A stretch of 64,000 nucleotides of DNA from an uncultured Cellulophaga sp. (GTDB lineage Bacteria; Bacteroidota; Bacteroidia; Flavobacteriales; Flavobacteriaceae), in contig CANMEI010000003.1 of assembly GCA_947496695.1 (NCBI GenBank), positions 1 to 64,000 of the forward strand. Reading direction: 5' to 3'. Made by a program: the position numbers and the translations under genes. How positions within the stretch are numbered: the first letter of the stretch is position 1; every line of letters starts with the position of its first letter. The notes below the pieces were generated by a model. The model saw nothing but the letters and a program-made list of their open reading frames with translations, did not search any database and was not told the origin of the DNA. Below are positions 28,025 through 37,540 of this stretch, piece by piece.

Positions 28025-28374
28025 GATATTCTTTTATTAAAAAGATTGACAATTAATTGATGATTTTATAAAAACTATTTTTTTAAAAAACACAATGCTC
28101 ATTTAAATTTCGCTTTTAATGCATTCTGTATTTTTCTCCTTAGTTTCTAATTTACATGTCAAAATTAGTAGTAAATAATGGTGTATCCGAATATTCAACA
28201 AAGCCTTAACTCACATTTAAAATGCTTAACAATTGGTTAATTATTTTTACAATTATAAAGATTTTTCCTACTTAAATTAAATGCAATAAAATACTCAAAA
28301 CATTTTATTTAATGCAAAGGTTCTCTTTCAAAAAATATTAATAATTCAATAAAAATTACAAGTAAGATAGAAAT
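28025..28374. other. Intergenic stretch of about 350 bases, no gene seen
   Basis: Very AT-rich sequence between the TonB-like gene start and the sucC terminator. Only ORFs of about 20 codons occur, without family features. It presumably holds the promoter of the leftward gene, but I see no good TAnnTTTG box. Confidence 0.5.
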
Positions 28375-28413
28375 AAAAAAAGTGGGTAATGTTACGAAAA
28401 CATTACCCACTTT
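28375..28413 (-). terminator. Intrinsic terminator of sucC
   Basis: A perfect 13-bp stem (AGTGGGTAATGTT / AACATTACCCACT) with a 5-base loop. Read on the minus strand it is followed by a T-run. It lies 19 bases beyond the sucC stop. Confidence 0.9.
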
Positions 28414-28431
28414 AGTAAATATATTTTAATG

Positions 28432-29622
28432 TTAAGCTAAAACTGCTTTTACCTTATCAGCAGCTTCTTGGAATTGCACAGCTGACTGTACATCTAATCC
28501 TGAATTATCAATTAATTCTTTAGCAACATCAGCATTAGTACCTTGCAAACGTACAATAATAGGCACATTTATAGTTCCCATGTTTTTATATGCATCAATA
28601 ACACCTTGAGCAACACGATCACAACGAACGATACCACCAAATATGTTAATTAAGATTGCTTTTACAGCAGGGTCTTTTAATATAATCTCAAAAGCAGCTT
28701 CTACACGAGCAGCATCAGCAGTACCACCAACATCTAAAAAATTAGCTGGCTCACCACCTGCTTGCTTAATTAAATCCATAGTTGCCATAGCCAAACCAGC
28801 ACCGTTAACCATACAACCAACGTTACCATCAAGATCTACATAATTTAAACCTAAAGCACCAGCTTCAACTTCAATTGGGTTTTCTTCTCTAAGATCACGC
28901 ATTTCAGCATATTGCTTTCTTCTGTATAATGCATTATCATCAATAGAAACTTTTGCATCAACAGCCATGATTTTATCATCCGAAGTTTTTAAAACTGGAT
29001 TAATTTCAAACATACTTGAATCACTCTCAACATATGCTTTATATAAAGAAGCAACAAACTTTGTCATTTCTTTGAAAGCTGTACCAGATAAACCTAAGTT
29101 AAAAGCTATTTTACGAGCTTGAAAAGGTAATAAACCAGTTCCAGGATCAATTTCTTCTGTAAATATTAAATGTGGCGTACTTTCTGCAACCTCTTCAATA
29201 TCCATACCTCCTTCTGTAGAATACATAATCATATTTCTACCAGTTGCACGGTTTAATAAAACTGAAACATAAAATTCGCTAGTTTCACTATCGCCTGGGT
29301 AATAAACATCTTCTGCAACTAAAACTTGATGTACTTTTTTACCTTCTGCTGAAGTTTGCGGAGTAACCAAGTTCATTCCAATAATTTGCCCTGCAATTTC
29401 TTCAACCTCTTTTAGGTTTTTAGCTAATTTTACACCGCCACCTTTTCCACGTCCACCTGCATGAACCTGAGCTTTGATAACATGCCATCCTGTTCCTGTT
29501 TCAGCTGTTAATTGCTTTGCAGCTTCTACAGCTTCTTTTACATTCTGAGCTACAATTCCTCTTTGGATACGTACCCCAAAACTTGCTAAAATTTCTTTTC
29601 CTTGATATTCGTGAAGATTCAT
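28432..29622 (-). CDS. sucC: Succinyl-CoA synthetase (ADP-forming) subunit beta
   Basis: SucC is the nucleotide-binding ATP-grasp subunit of the TCA-cycle enzyme that makes ATP or GTP from succinyl-CoA. The family N-terminus [17 protein letters not shown] fixes the start at ATG 29622. The 14-codon extension upstream in frame has no family match. The 396-residue length is typical. Visible motifs include [19 protein letters not shown] (ATP-grasp), FEINPV, the CoA-ligase segment [18 protein letters not shown] and [10 protein letters not shown]. The alpha subunit sucD is not adjacent. It is a single-gene transcript with its own promoter box and terminator. Confidence 0.96.
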   Translation of the reverse strand: MNLHEYQGKEILASFGVRIQRGIVAQNVKEAVEAAKQLTAETGTGWHVIKAQVHAGGRGKGGGVKLAKNLKEVEEIAGQIIGMNLVTPQTSAEGKKVHQVLVAEDVYYPGDSETSEFYVSVLLNRATGRNMIMYSTEGGMDIEEVAESTPHLIFTEEIDPGTGLLPFQARKIAFNLGLSGTAFKEMTKFVASLYKAYVESDSSMFEINPVLKTSDDKIMAVDAKVSIDDNALYRRKQYAEMRDLREENPIEVEAGALGLNYVDLDGNVGCMVNGAGLAMATMDLIKQAGGEPANFLDVGGTADAARVEAAFEIILKDPAVKAILINIFGGIVRCDRVAQGVIDAYKNMGTINVPIIVRLQGTNADVAKELIDNSGLDVQSAVQFQEAADKVKAVLA

Positions 29623-29652
29623 AAGTAAATCGTGTCTTAATTTTAATATCAA

Positions 29653-29660
29653 CAAAAATA
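29653..29660 (-). promoter_or_regulatory. -7 box for sucC
   Basis: On the minus strand this reads TATTTTTG, a match to TAnnTTTG, 30 bases before the chosen sucC ATG. It lies inside the 14-codon upstream extension's leader, which supports the shorter protein. Confidence 0.5.
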
Positions 29661-29821
29661 ACAAACCAATACTAATTACCCTAATGAAATGTTCATGCTA
29701 TTTTTTAAATTATCATAATAATAATATGTAAATATCACTAAACCCTGCCTAAAACCTGATATCTAGTTACATCTTGTTTTAAATATAACAATTTGTTGTA
29801 TTTTGGATTATTGTTAAATTA

Positions 29822-29854
29822 TTTTGCCCAAAAGCTAGAAGAAGTCTAGATTTG
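29822..29854 (+). promoter_or_regulatory. Promoter of lysA
   Basis: TTTTG (29822-29826), a 20-base spacer and TAGATTTG (29847-29854) fit the Bacteroidota -33/-7 pattern. The -7 box ends 17 bases before the lysA ATG. Confidence 0.6.
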
Positions 29855-29871
29855 CTCAAAATTTTATTGCA

Positions 29872-31110
29872 ATGACGCAGAACGATTTATTACAAATAGC
29901 AAAAACGTACGGAGATCCTGTTTACGTTTATGATGCAGAAAAAATCATTTCTCAGTTTAATAGACTGACCAATGCTTTTAATGATGTAAAAAAATTAAAA
30001 TTAAATTACGCTTGTAAAGCTTTATCTAATATTACCATATTAAAACTAATGAATAGTCTTGGTAGTGGCCTAGATACTGTTTCTATTCAAGAAGTACAAT
30101 TAGGTCTTTTAGCTGGTTTTAAACCTGAAAATATAATATTTACACCTAATGGAGTTTCTCTTGAAGAAATTGAAGAAGCTTCTAAACTAGGTGTTCGTAT
30201 AAATATAGACAACTTATCTGTTTTAGAACAATTTGGCAGCAAACACCCAAATGTTCCAGTTTGTATTAGAATCAACCCACACGTAATGGCGGGTGGTAAC
30301 TCTAATATTTCTGTAGGTCATATAGATTCTAAATTCGGAATTAGTATACACCAAATTCCGCATTTATTACGCATCGTAGAGCTTACTAAAATGAATATCA
30401 ATGGTATTCATATGCATACTGGTAGTGATATTTTAGATATTGATGTTTTCTTGTACGCTTCTGAAATTCTTTTTGAAACTGCTAAAAACTTTAAAAATTT
30501 AGATTTTATTGATTTTGGTAGTGGTTTTAAGGTTCCTTATAAAGAAGCTGATATTGAAACTAATATTGAAGAATTAGGAAAAAAATTATCTGAAAAATTT
30601 AATTCTTTCTGTAAAGAATATGGTAAAGAATTAACCCTTGCATTTGAACCTGGTAAGTTTTTAGTAAGTGAAGCTGGTAGCTTTTTAGCAAAAGTAAATG
30701 TAGTAAAACAGACTACCTCTACTGTATTTGCTAGTATTGATTCTGGTTTTAACCATTTAATACGCCCAATGCTTTATGGATCATACCACCAAATAGAAAA
30801 CATTTCTAACCCAGAGGGTAGAGAACGTTACTATTCTGTAGTAGGATATATTTGTGAAACAGATACATTTGCTAGTAATAGAAGAATTAATGAAATATCT
30901 GAAGGTGATATACTTCGCTTTAAAAATGCAGGTGCTTATTGTTTTACAATGGCTAGCAATTATAATAGCAGATTTAGACCACCAGAAGTTTTATGGTATA
31001 ATGGCGAAGCTATATTAATACGCGAGCGTGAAACATTCGATGATATTACTAAAAATCAAGTTGACACTAAAAACTTATTTGCTAAAAAAGAAAAAGCTGT
31101 AGCAAAATAG
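29872..31110 (+). CDS. lysA: Diaminopimelate decarboxylase
   Basis: This PLP enzyme removes CO2 from meso-diaminopimelate in the last step of lysine synthesis. The 412-residue protein has the fold-III lysine in NYACKALSN (K49), the HMHTGSD and DFGSGFKVPY phosphate-binding segments, EPGKFLVSEAG, and the substrate-site cysteine segment VVGYICETDTFA. NAGAYCFTMASNYNSRFRPPEVL near the C-terminus is diagnostic for LysA over the related carboxynorspermidine decarboxylase. It is monocistronic, with promoter and terminator. Confidence 0.95.
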   Translation: MTQNDLLQIAKTYGDPVYVYDAEKIISQFNRLTNAFNDVKKLKLNYACKALSNITILKLMNSLGSGLDTVSIQEVQLGLLAGFKPENIIFTPNGVSLEEIEEASKLGVRINIDNLSVLEQFGSKHPNVPVCIRINPHVMAGGNSNISVGHIDSKFGISIHQIPHLLRIVELTKMNINGIHMHTGSDILDIDVFLYASEILFETAKNFKNLDFIDFGSGFKVPYKEADIETNIEELGKKLSEKFNSFCKEYGKELTLAFEPGKFLVSEAGSFLAKVNVVKQTTSTVFASIDSGFNHLIRPMLYGSYHQIENISNPEGRERYYSVVGYICETDTFASNRRINEISEGDILRFKNAGAYCFTMASNYNSRFRPPEVLWYNGEAILIRERETFDDITKNQVDTKNLFAKKEKAVAK

Positions 31111-31133
31111 TTTTTCAGCATATTAAAATATTT

Positions 31134-31164
31134 AAAAATCCTGCTCGTTGCAGGATTTTTTTTT
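31134..31164 (+). terminator. Intrinsic terminator of lysA
   Basis: The stem AAATCCTGC / GCAGGATTT has a short loop and is followed by a T-run, 24 bases after the stop. Confidence 0.9.
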
Positions 31165-31290
31165 GATTATAACTTAAGGTGATTTTACTTTAAATCGATT
31201 TAAAAAAAATAAAACAGAGAATTAAACGTTAGGTTTACAGCATAACTTAGACTAAATACCTAAATTTATAGACTTACAAAACCATTTATT

Positions 31291-31812
31291 ATGAATGCCA
31301 AAAAGTTTTCATTTTTCTTATTTATAGCATTTTTATCATTTAGTATGAATGCTCAGGAAGTGACCTGGTTATCTTGGAATGAAGCTACAAAATTAGCTGA
31401 AACTGATGAAAACCCTAAAAAAATATTTGTAGATGTATATACAGATTGGTGTGGATGGTGTAAAAAAATGGATAAAGATACTTTTCAAAATGAGGAAGTT
31501 GCTAAATACATGTCTGAGAACTACTACATGGTTAAATTAGACGGCGAAGGAAAAGAACCTATTGAATTTAAAGGTAAAACATTCAAATTTGTTGCTTCAG
31601 GAAGAAATGGCTATCATGAGTTTGCTGCCGCATTAATGCAAGGAAAAATGAGTTATCCAACAACTATTTTCTTAGATGAAAAAATGAATATGTTATCACC
31701 AGTACCTGGATACCAAAAACCAGATGCTTTTTTACAAATAGCGAAATATTTTGGAGAAAATATTCATAAAGAAAAAGATTGGAAAACGTACACTGAAGAA
31801 GGTACTAAGTAA
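31291..31812 (+). CDS. Secreted thioredoxin-fold protein
   Basis: The 173-residue product has a signal peptide ending near residue 22 (SMNAQ) and a thioredoxin-like domain with the redox motif WCGWCKKMDKDTF (about 52-64). It matches the DUF255/Thioredoxin_7-type family, not classical TrxA. The conserved SYPTTIFLDE strand carries the cis-proline. It likely acts as a periplasmic thiol reductase or isomerase; the partner is unknown. It converges with the sulfurtransferase, two bases away. Confidence 0.85.
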   Translation: MNAKKFSFFLFIAFLSFSMNAQEVTWLSWNEATKLAETDENPKKIFVDVYTDWCGWCKKMDKDTFQNEEVAKYMSENYYMVKLDGEGKEPIEFKGKTFKFVASGRNGYHEFAAALMQGKMSYPTTIFLDEKMNMLSPVPGYQKPDAFLQIAKYFGENIHKEKDWKTYTEEGTK

Positions 31813-31826
31813 AGTTATTTAACTTT
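31811..31826. repeat. Small palindrome over two convergent stop codons
   Basis: AAAGTTA and TAACTTT are perfect arms with a 2-base spacer. They cover part of the stop of the thioredoxin-like gene and the whole stop of the sulfurtransferase gene. A T-run follows on the plus strand. This may be a weak terminator. Confidence 0.5.
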
Positions 31827-32630
31827 TTGAGCCCACTCTGTCCATGATCCGTCATAGACAGATTGTTTTGTGTCAAAAACTAAAGTACTAGCTAGCAAAA
31901 CAATACACGCAGTAATACCCGAACCACAACTAAAAATTAATGGTCTAGTCTCTTTTTCTAAATCTGTAAATACATCTGACAATTCACTTTCTGATTTAAA
32001 TTTCCCGTTTTCTAAAACTCTAGTAAATGGAATGTTTATTGAATTTGGAATATTCCCACTTCGCAAATCTTTTCTTGGCTCTGGTTCAGTTCCTTCAAAA
32101 CGACCTTGAGATCTCGCATCAATCAATAATGCTTTTTCTTCTTTAGAATTTTCTAACACAGTCGTAAAATCGACCACCATTTCACTATTATAAGAAGCTT
32201 TAAAGTTTCCTTTAGTATTGCTTTTTACTGCCATTCGGTTCTCTACATAAAATCCTTTTTTCATCCATTCAGGCAAGCCCCCATCTAAAACTGCTATATT
32301 TTTATGCCCCATTGCTTTAAACATAAACCAAACTCTAGGACTCCAATAAATACCTAAATTATCATATACTACTATTTTAGTATTTTGATTAACACCTAAT
32401 TTCTGACATTCTTCTTGAAATTGTTCTGTACTTGGAAATGTATTTGGAAGATTACTTTCTTTATTTGAAAAATTATTTTTCAAATCAAACAGCTGAGCAC
32501 CAGTTATTTTTAAAGCATCCAATTCAGGAGATTTTCCTGATTTAATATTAGGTGCACTTGCATCTAGCACCATTAAATCTGAATCATTCCAATGTGCTTT
32601 CAACCAATCAACAGAGACTAATACATCCAT
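31815..32630 (-). CDS. Sulfurtransferase with two rhodanese domains
   Basis: The 271-residue protein has an inactive N-terminal and an active C-terminal rhodanese domain. The active loop CGSGITA (near residue 235) is the mercaptopyruvate sulfurtransferase type, as in SseA, not the CRKGVT of thiosulfate sulfurtransferases. Other markers are VDWLKAHWNDSDLMVLDAS at the start, VVYDNLGIYWSPRVWFMFKAMGH, LDGGLPEW and the final YDGSWTEW. It would transfer sulfur from 3-mercaptopyruvate to thiols or cyanide. The guaB terminator lies just upstream, so it is a separate transcript. Confidence 0.88.
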   Translation of the reverse strand: MDVLVSVDWLKAHWNDSDLMVLDASAPNIKSGKSPELDALKITGAQLFDLKNNFSNKESNLPNTFPSTEQFQEECQKLGVNQNTKIVVYDNLGIYWSPRVWFMFKAMGHKNIAVLDGGLPEWMKKGFYVENRMAVKSNTKGNFKASYNSEMVVDFTTVLENSKEEKALLIDARSQGRFEGTEPEPRKDLRSGNIPNSINIPFTRVLENGKFKSESELSDVFTDLEKETRPLIFSCGSGITACIVLLASTLVFDTKQSVYDGSWTEWAQKVK

Positions 32631-32652
32631 ATTATTTAAAATTTAATCATAA

Positions 32653-32683
32653 AAAAAGAGGTAACTAAGTTACCTCTTTTTCT
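32653..32683 (-). terminator. Intrinsic terminator of guaB
   Basis: The perfect arms AAAAAGAGGTAACT and AGTTACCTCTTTTT give a strong hairpin with T-runs on both strands. It lies 22 bases beyond the guaB stop. Confidence 0.9.
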
Positions 32684-32704
32684 ATAATTTATTTCAATTT
32701 AAAA

Positions 32705-34177
32705 TTATCTACTGTAATTAGGAGATTCTTTAGTAATTGTTACATCATGTGGATGACTCTCATTAATACCACTAGCAGTAATTTTCACAAACCTTCCAGT
32801 TTCTTTTAAAGTTTCAATGTCTTTTGCTCCACAATAACCCATACCAGCTTTTAGACCTCCAATAAATTGATGTATACTTTCAAACAAATCTCCCTTATAA
32901 GGTACACGACCTACAATACCCTCTGGCACTAATTTTTTAATATCATCTTCAACATCTTGAAAATATCTATCTTTTGAACCTTGTTTCATGGCTTCTACAG
33001 AACCCATACCTCTATATGATTTAAACTTACGTCCTTCATATATAATAGTTTCTCCTGGAGATTCTTTTGTACCTGCTAAAAGTGAACCCAACATAACAGT
33101 ATCTGCTCCTGCTGCAATCGCTTTTGGAATATCACCTGTATAACGAATACCACCATCTGCTATTACCGGAACCCCTGAACCTTTTATAGCCGATGCAACT
33201 TCTAATACAGCCGAAAATTGAGGAAAACCTACTCCTGCAACAACACGTGTTGTACAAATAGACCCTGGACCAATACCAACTTTAACAGCATCTGCACCAG
33301 CTTCTACTAAGTATTTAGCAGCTGCTCCTGTAGCAATATTACCTACAATAACATCTAAATCAGGAAATTTAGCTTTTACACTTTTTAACACTTCAACAAC
33401 ACCTCTTGTATGTCCATGAGCAGTATCAATAACTACAGCATCAACACCTGCATTTACTAATGCTTCCGCTCTTTCTACAGCATCAGCAGTAACACCTAAT
33501 GCCGCCGCAACTCTTAACCTACCATACTGGTCTTTATTCGCAATAGGTTTTTGAGTAAGTTTTGTAATATCTCTAAACGTAATTAAACCTACTAATTTAT
33601 AGTCTTTATCAACTACTGGTAATTTCTCAATCTTATTTTCTTGTAAAATATCTTCAGCTTGTTCTAGTGAAGTTCCTTCTGCAACAGTCACTAAATTTTT
33701 AGTAGTCATTACTTCTGAAAGAGGTCGGTCATTATTTTTCTCAAATCGTAAATCTCTATTCGTAACGATACCTATTAATTTATTTTCAGCATCCACTATA
33801 GGAATCCCTCCAATACTAAACTCTTTCATACATGCTTTAGCATCACGAACAAATGAATTTAATGGCAAAGTTACAGGATCGATTATCATACCACTTTCCG
33901 CACGTTTTACTTTACGCACTTTCATAGCTTGTTGCTCGATAGTCATGTTTTTATGTAAAACACCTATACCACCTTCTTGTGCCATAGCTATTGCCATTTT
34001 AGATTCCGTAACTGTATCCATAGCTGCAGATACAATTGGAACATTAATGGTAATATTTCGTGTAAATTTTGTTTGAATATTTACTTCTCTTGGAAGTACT
34101 TCAGAAAAAGCTGGAACTAAGAGTACGTCATCATAAGTAAGACCTTCTCCGACTATTTTATCAAGATGTGCTTGCAT
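32705..34177 (-). CDS. guaB: IMP dehydrogenase
   Basis: GuaB oxidises IMP to XMP with NAD+, the committed step of GMP synthesis. The 490-residue protein has the (beta/alpha)8 barrel split by tandem CBS domains (about 95-210). The catalytic loop [17 protein letters not shown] carries the nucleophilic Cys near residue 307. The mobile flap and finger region includes [12 protein letters not shown] and [11 protein letters not shown]. The start [23 protein letters not shown] is the standard one. It is monocistronic, with a good -7 box and terminator. Confidence 0.97.
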   Translation of the reverse strand: MQAHLDKIVGEGLTYDDVLLVPAFSEVLPREVNIQTKFTRNITINVPIVSAAMDTVTESKMAIAMAQEGGIGVLHKNMTIEQQAMKVRKVKRAESGMIIDPVTLPLNSFVRDAKACMKEFSIGGIPIVDAENKLIGIVTNRDLRFEKNNDRPLSEVMTTKNLVTVAEGTSLEQAEDILQENKIEKLPVVDKDYKLVGLITFRDITKLTQKPIANKDQYGRLRVAAALGVTADAVERAEALVNAGVDAVVIDTAHGHTRGVVEVLKSVKAKFPDLDVIVGNIATGAAAKYLVEAGADAVKVGIGPGSICTTRVVAGVGFPQFSAVLEVASAIKGSGVPVIADGGIRYTGDIPKAIAAGADTVMLGSLLAGTKESPGETIIYEGRKFKSYRGMGSVEAMKQGSKDRYFQDVEDDIKKLVPEGIVGRVPYKGDLFESIHQFIGGLKAGMGYCGAKDIETLKETGRFVKITASGINESHPHDVTITKESPNYSR

Positions 34178-34200
34178 GGCAATTAAATATTAATTGCAAG

Positions 34201-34208
34201 CAAATATA
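34201..34208 (-). promoter_or_regulatory. -7 box for guaB
   Basis: The minus strand reads TATATTTG, matching TAnnTTTG, 23 bases before the guaB ATG. Confidence 0.55.
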
Positions 34209-34313
34209 CGACTTATATTAGTTAATTATTGAAATGATATGGATTCTTTAACATGACTTTTAATTTTCTTGACATTAAGAACATTTAAAAATACTTATTA
34301 TTAAACTCTTCAA

Positions 34314-35180
34314 TTAATGATATTTTGAAAAAAGTTCTGTGGCTTTATTATATGCTGCTTCAAAAACCATCCAATTCACATTTGTATTAGCCTTTTCTGA
34401 AGTAAAATAAGACAGTATTTTTTCCGTAGGCATGTTACCCGTAAGTTCATCTTTTGCCATTGGACAACCACCAAAACCTTGTACAGCTCCATCAAACCTG
34501 CGACAACCTGCTTTATATGCAGCATCTACTTTTTCATACCATTTTGCAGGTGTAGTATGTAAATGCGCACCAAATTCAACATCAGGATATTTCGGAATTA
34601 AATTAGAAAACAAATAATCTATTTCTTTTGGTGTTGATGTTCCGACCGTATCAGACAACGAAAGTATTTTAACCCCCATACCTGCTAATTTTTCAGTCCA
34701 CTCCCCTACTATTTCAACATTCCAAGGATCACCATATGGATTACCAAAACCCATTGAAATATAGGTTACCACTTGTTTTTTAGCTTTTGATGCAATTTCT
34801 AATATCTCTTTTAATAAAATAACAGACTCATCAATTGTTTTGTGCGTATTACGCATCTGAAAATTTTCAGAAATTGAAAAAGGATAGCCTAAAAAATCTA
34901 TTTTTTCTTGTTTCACAGCATCTTCTGCTCCACGAACATTAGCGACAATAGAAAGAAATTTACTATTTGTTCGTGATGTATCAAGCAACGATAAAACCGT
35001 AGCCGTATCTGCCATTTGTGGAATAGCTTTAGGTGACACAAAACTACCAACATCAATAGTATCAAAACCGCAGTTTAATAATGATTGAATGTATTTTACT
35101 TTTTCTTCCGTAGGAATAAAAGCCTTAATACCTTGCATAGCATCTCTCGGGCATTCAATAATTTTAACTTCGTTTGACAT
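34314..35180 (-). CDS. Hydroxymethylglutaryl-CoA lyase-like protein
   Basis: The 288-residue protein belongs to the HMGL/DRE-TIM metallolyase family: IECPRDAMQG (1-15 region, metal aspartate), the TIDVGSFVSPKAIPQMADT strand, SLSDTVGTSTP, and the metal-binding HLHTT. The catalytic loop is FGGCPMAKDELTGNMPTE, keeping the cysteine. It probably cleaves HMG-CoA to acetoacetate and acetyl-CoA in leucine breakdown. The N-terminus (ECPRDAMQG) differs from the usual VGPRDGLQN, so the acyl substrate could differ. It is last in a possible pyrD-LysE-HMGL operon. Confidence 0.82.
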   Translation of the reverse strand: MSNEVKIIECPRDAMQGIKAFIPTEEKVKYIQSLLNCGFDTIDVGSFVSPKAIPQMADTATVLSLLDTSRTNSKFLSIVANVRGAEDAVKQEKIDFLGYPFSISENFQMRNTHKTIDESVILLKEILEIASKAKKQVVTYISMGFGNPYGDPWNVEIVGEWTEKLAGMGVKILSLSDTVGTSTPKEIDYLFSNLIPKYPDVEFGAHLHTTPAKWYEKVDAAYKAGCRRFDGAVQGFGGCPMAKDELTGNMPTEKILSYFTSEKANTNVNWMVFEAAYNKATELFSKYH

Positions 35181-35211
35181 CTATAATTTACTGATTGGTA
35201 TAAAATTACCA

Positions 35212-35841
35212 TTAATTATTTGAAAATAATAAGTAAACTGCTATTCCTATAAAAACTACTATTTGCATCCATTTTAAGAAAACTCTAAAATGTTTACTCT
35301 CCTTTAAAAATTTAGCTAAACTACCAGATAAAAAAGTAATTATTGTGAAAACTAAAAAAGCTGTAATTATAAATATAGTACCTAATATATAAAACTGGAC
35401 TACAGTATTCAAAGTATTACTAAATAAAAAACCAGGAAAAAATGCAAGAAAAAATATTGCTATTTTAGGGTTAAGTACATTCATTAAAACCCCTTGCTTA
35501 AATACAGTAAATAAACTTTGTTCAGAAACTTTGTTTTGTTGTTCTAAGTTAATTTCAGAAGAGCTTTTAAAGACTTCATAAGCTAAGTACAATAAATAAA
35601 TTGCCCCAAATAATTTTATGATAAAAAACAGGGTATCGCTTTCTTTAATTAAAGCTGAAACACCAAAAGCTAACAATGTAGTATGAATTAAACATCCTGA
35701 TAAAAGCCCCAGCGTTGTTACCAACCCATGTTTTTGTCCATTTACGAGACTTTGCATAAGCACGTAAATATTATCTGGCCCTGGAGCAAATGCAAGTGCT
35801 ATTGTTGCTATTATAAAAGAATATAATATTTCGTAATTCAA
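35212..35841 (-). CDS. LysE-family amino-acid exporter
   Basis: This 209-residue membrane protein has about six hydrophobic segments. The LysE/RhtB N-terminal motif is present (TIALAFAPGPDNIYVLMQSLVNGQKHGL), as is the central GVLMNVLNPKIAIFFLAFFPGF. Family members export lysine, threonine, homoserine lactones or other small molecules; the substrate here is not predictable. It lies 24 bases after pyrD and 31 before the HMG-CoA-lyase-like gene on the same strand. Confidence 0.88.
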   Translation of the reverse strand: MNYEILYSFIIATIALAFAPGPDNIYVLMQSLVNGQKHGLVTTLGLLSGCLIHTTLLAFGVSALIKESDTLFFIIKLFGAIYLLYLAYEVFKSSSEINLEQQNKVSEQSLFTVFKQGVLMNVLNPKIAIFFLAFFPGFLFSNTLNTVVQFYILGTIFIITAFLVFTIITFLSGSLAKFLKESKHFRVFLKWMQIVVFIGIAVYLLFSNN

Positions 35842-35865
35842 AATAAGAAAAGTTTCTAATTATAT

Positions 35866-36903
35866 TTACGATCTTCCTAATATAGCTTTATTTATTTTTT
35901 TTACTAATGCAGGACCTTCATAAACAAAACCTGTCCAAAGCTGTATTAAATCTGCTCCAGCATCTAACTTTTCTAGAGCGTCTTCTGCTGAATTTATACC
36001 TCCAACACCAATTATTGGAAATGCTTTGTTGCTTTTTTCTGACAAGAAACGAATTACTTCAGTACTTCTATCTTTTAATGGTGCTCCACTCAGCCCTCCT
36101 TTTTCTTCCTGTAAAAGTTGATGAGATTTTAAACCTTCTCTACTAATTGTAGTATTTGTTGCTATTATACCATCAATTTTAGTATCAGCAACAATGGTAA
36201 TAATATCAAGTAATTGGTCATCAGTTAAATCAGGAGCTATTTTAAGTAAAATAGGTTTTTCTTTTACGTTCTTATTAACTGCTAATTTCGTGTTTTGAAC
36301 TTTCAATTTGTTCAATAATTTTGTTAACGGTTCTTTATCTTGTAATTCTCTTAAGCCTGGTGTATTTGGTGAGCTTACATTTACAACAAAATAATCTACA
36401 TGATCAAACAAACTATCAAAACAAATAATGTAATCAAGTTCAGCCTTATCATTGGGTGTTGCTTTATTTTTACCAATATTACCCCCAATAATAACCCTAT
36501 GTTCTTTTTTTAATTCCTGAACCGCTTCTAGAACACCAAGGTTATTAAAACCCATTCTGTTAATAATTGCTTTATCATCTTTAAGTCTAAAAAGTCTTTT
36601 TTTAGAGTTTCCGTCTTGCGGTTTAGGGGTAAGAGTTCCTATTTCTATAAAGCCAAAACCAAAATCTGACAGTTCATTATACAGCTTTGCATTTTTGTCA
36701 AAACCTGCGGCTAAGCCTACTGGGTTTTTAAAATTAACCCCAAATAAAGTACGCTCAAGTTTCTTATCTTCAATTACATAAAGTGCTCTAAATAATTTTG
36801 AAAAACCAATATTTTCAAAAAATCGAACCATTCCAAAAATAAAATAATGGACTTTTTCTGGATCAAATAAGAATAGAATTGGGCGTAAAATGTATTTGTA
36901 CAT
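35866..36903 (-). CDS. pyrD: Quinone-dependent dihydroorotate dehydrogenase (class 2)
   Basis: This FMN enzyme oxidises dihydroorotate to orotate in pyrimidine synthesis and passes electrons to menaquinone at the membrane. I place the start at ATG 36903 ([21 protein letters not shown]), the usual class-2 N-terminal helix; the 14-codon upstream extension has no match. The 345-residue protein shows GLAAGFDKN, the catalytic serine segment [29 protein letters not shown], and the FMN-phosphate segments [12 protein letters not shown] and [28 protein letters not shown]. Confidence 0.95.
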   Translation of the reverse strand: MYKYILRPILFLFDPEKVHYFIFGMVRFFENIGFSKLFRALYVIEDKKLERTLFGVNFKNPVGLAAGFDKNAKLYNELSDFGFGFIEIGTLTPKPQDGNSKKRLFRLKDDKAIINRMGFNNLGVLEAVQELKKEHRVIIGGNIGKNKATPNDKAELDYIICFDSLFDHVDYFVVNVSSPNTPGLRELQDKEPLTKLLNKLKVQNTKLAVNKNVKEKPILLKIAPDLTDDQLLDIITIVADTKIDGIIATNTTISREGLKSHQLLQEEKGGLSGAPLKDRSTEVIRFLSEKSNKAFPIIGVGGINSAEDALEKLDAGADLIQLWTGFVYEGPALVKKINKAILGRS

Positions 36904-36920
36904 GATTTGGAAAATTTCCT

Positions 36921-36928
36921 CAAAAATA
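36921..36928 (-). promoter_or_regulatory. -7 box for pyrD
   Basis: The minus strand reads TATTTTTG (TAnnTTTG), 17 bases before the chosen start. It falls within the rejected N-terminal extension and so supports the shorter start. Confidence 0.5.
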
Positions 36929-36987
36929 CAAACAAGGTTTGCCACCTAGAGTAATTCCAAATAATTTTATTAACACAAAAGTTAACG

Positions 36988-37401
36988 TTACTTTTCTAAA
37001 ATTTGAATAGGTGTTCTACCTGCTGTATTACACAATAAAACATAACGTCCGTATTGCTTTTCATTAAAAACAGATATTAATTTTTGATCATATTTTACTG
37101 TAACTGCAAACATTTTATCTTCTATCACTTTATGTTTCTGACCAAGCACCATTAATTCATCTGGCGTACTTTGAGGATGATTTTCAAAAAGGTCTTTTTG
37201 CTGTTTTTCTAATACATCCATTTCCTTTTTTAAATCTTCTTTTAAAGTCTTCAATAGTGTTAATTGCTCATCTTTCAATTGAAAATTTTCAATTATTTTA
37301 TCGGAATTACTACTGCCAATATCTAAAATACATACTTGGGACTGTGCTTTAAAACCTAAAAAGCAAATAAATAAGACTAAAACTAACTGTTTAATATTCA
37401 T
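36988..37401 (-). CDS. Secreted helical protein of unknown function
   Basis: I do not recognise this 137-residue product. It has a signal peptide (1-21, ending QSQ). A long charged helix or coiled coil follows over residues about 35-110 (LKTLKEDLKKEMDVLEKQQKDLF and LGQKHKVIEDKMFAV). It ends with YVLLCNTAGRTPIQILEK. The helical hairpin layout recalls Spy/CpxP-like periplasmic proteins, but the LTxxQ motif is not clear. One cysteine lies just after the signal peptide and another near the end. It precedes pyrD by 84 bases on the same strand. Confidence 0.55.
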   Translation of the reverse strand: MNIKQLVLVLFICFLGFKAQSQVCILDIGSSNSDKIIENFQLKDEQLTLLKTLKEDLKKEMDVLEKQQKDLFENHPQSTPDELMVLGQKHKVIEDKMFAVTVKYDQKLISVFNEKQYGRYVLLCNTAGRTPIQILEK

Positions 37402-37540
37402 AATTGTAACTTAAAATTATTTAGAATGTACTATTACAATAACGTTTTAAATAAAAAATAGTATGCTAACATATTAAGATTACTAGAAATTATACTTTTT
37501 AAACTAGCTTCAAATTGTATTTTTATACAAAAAAAGCAAG

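Noticed and set aside
28025..28374. Possible small gene or RNA between the TonB-like gene and sucC
   Set aside because: Only ORFs of about 20 codons, with no promoter-hairpin pair or recognisable fold.
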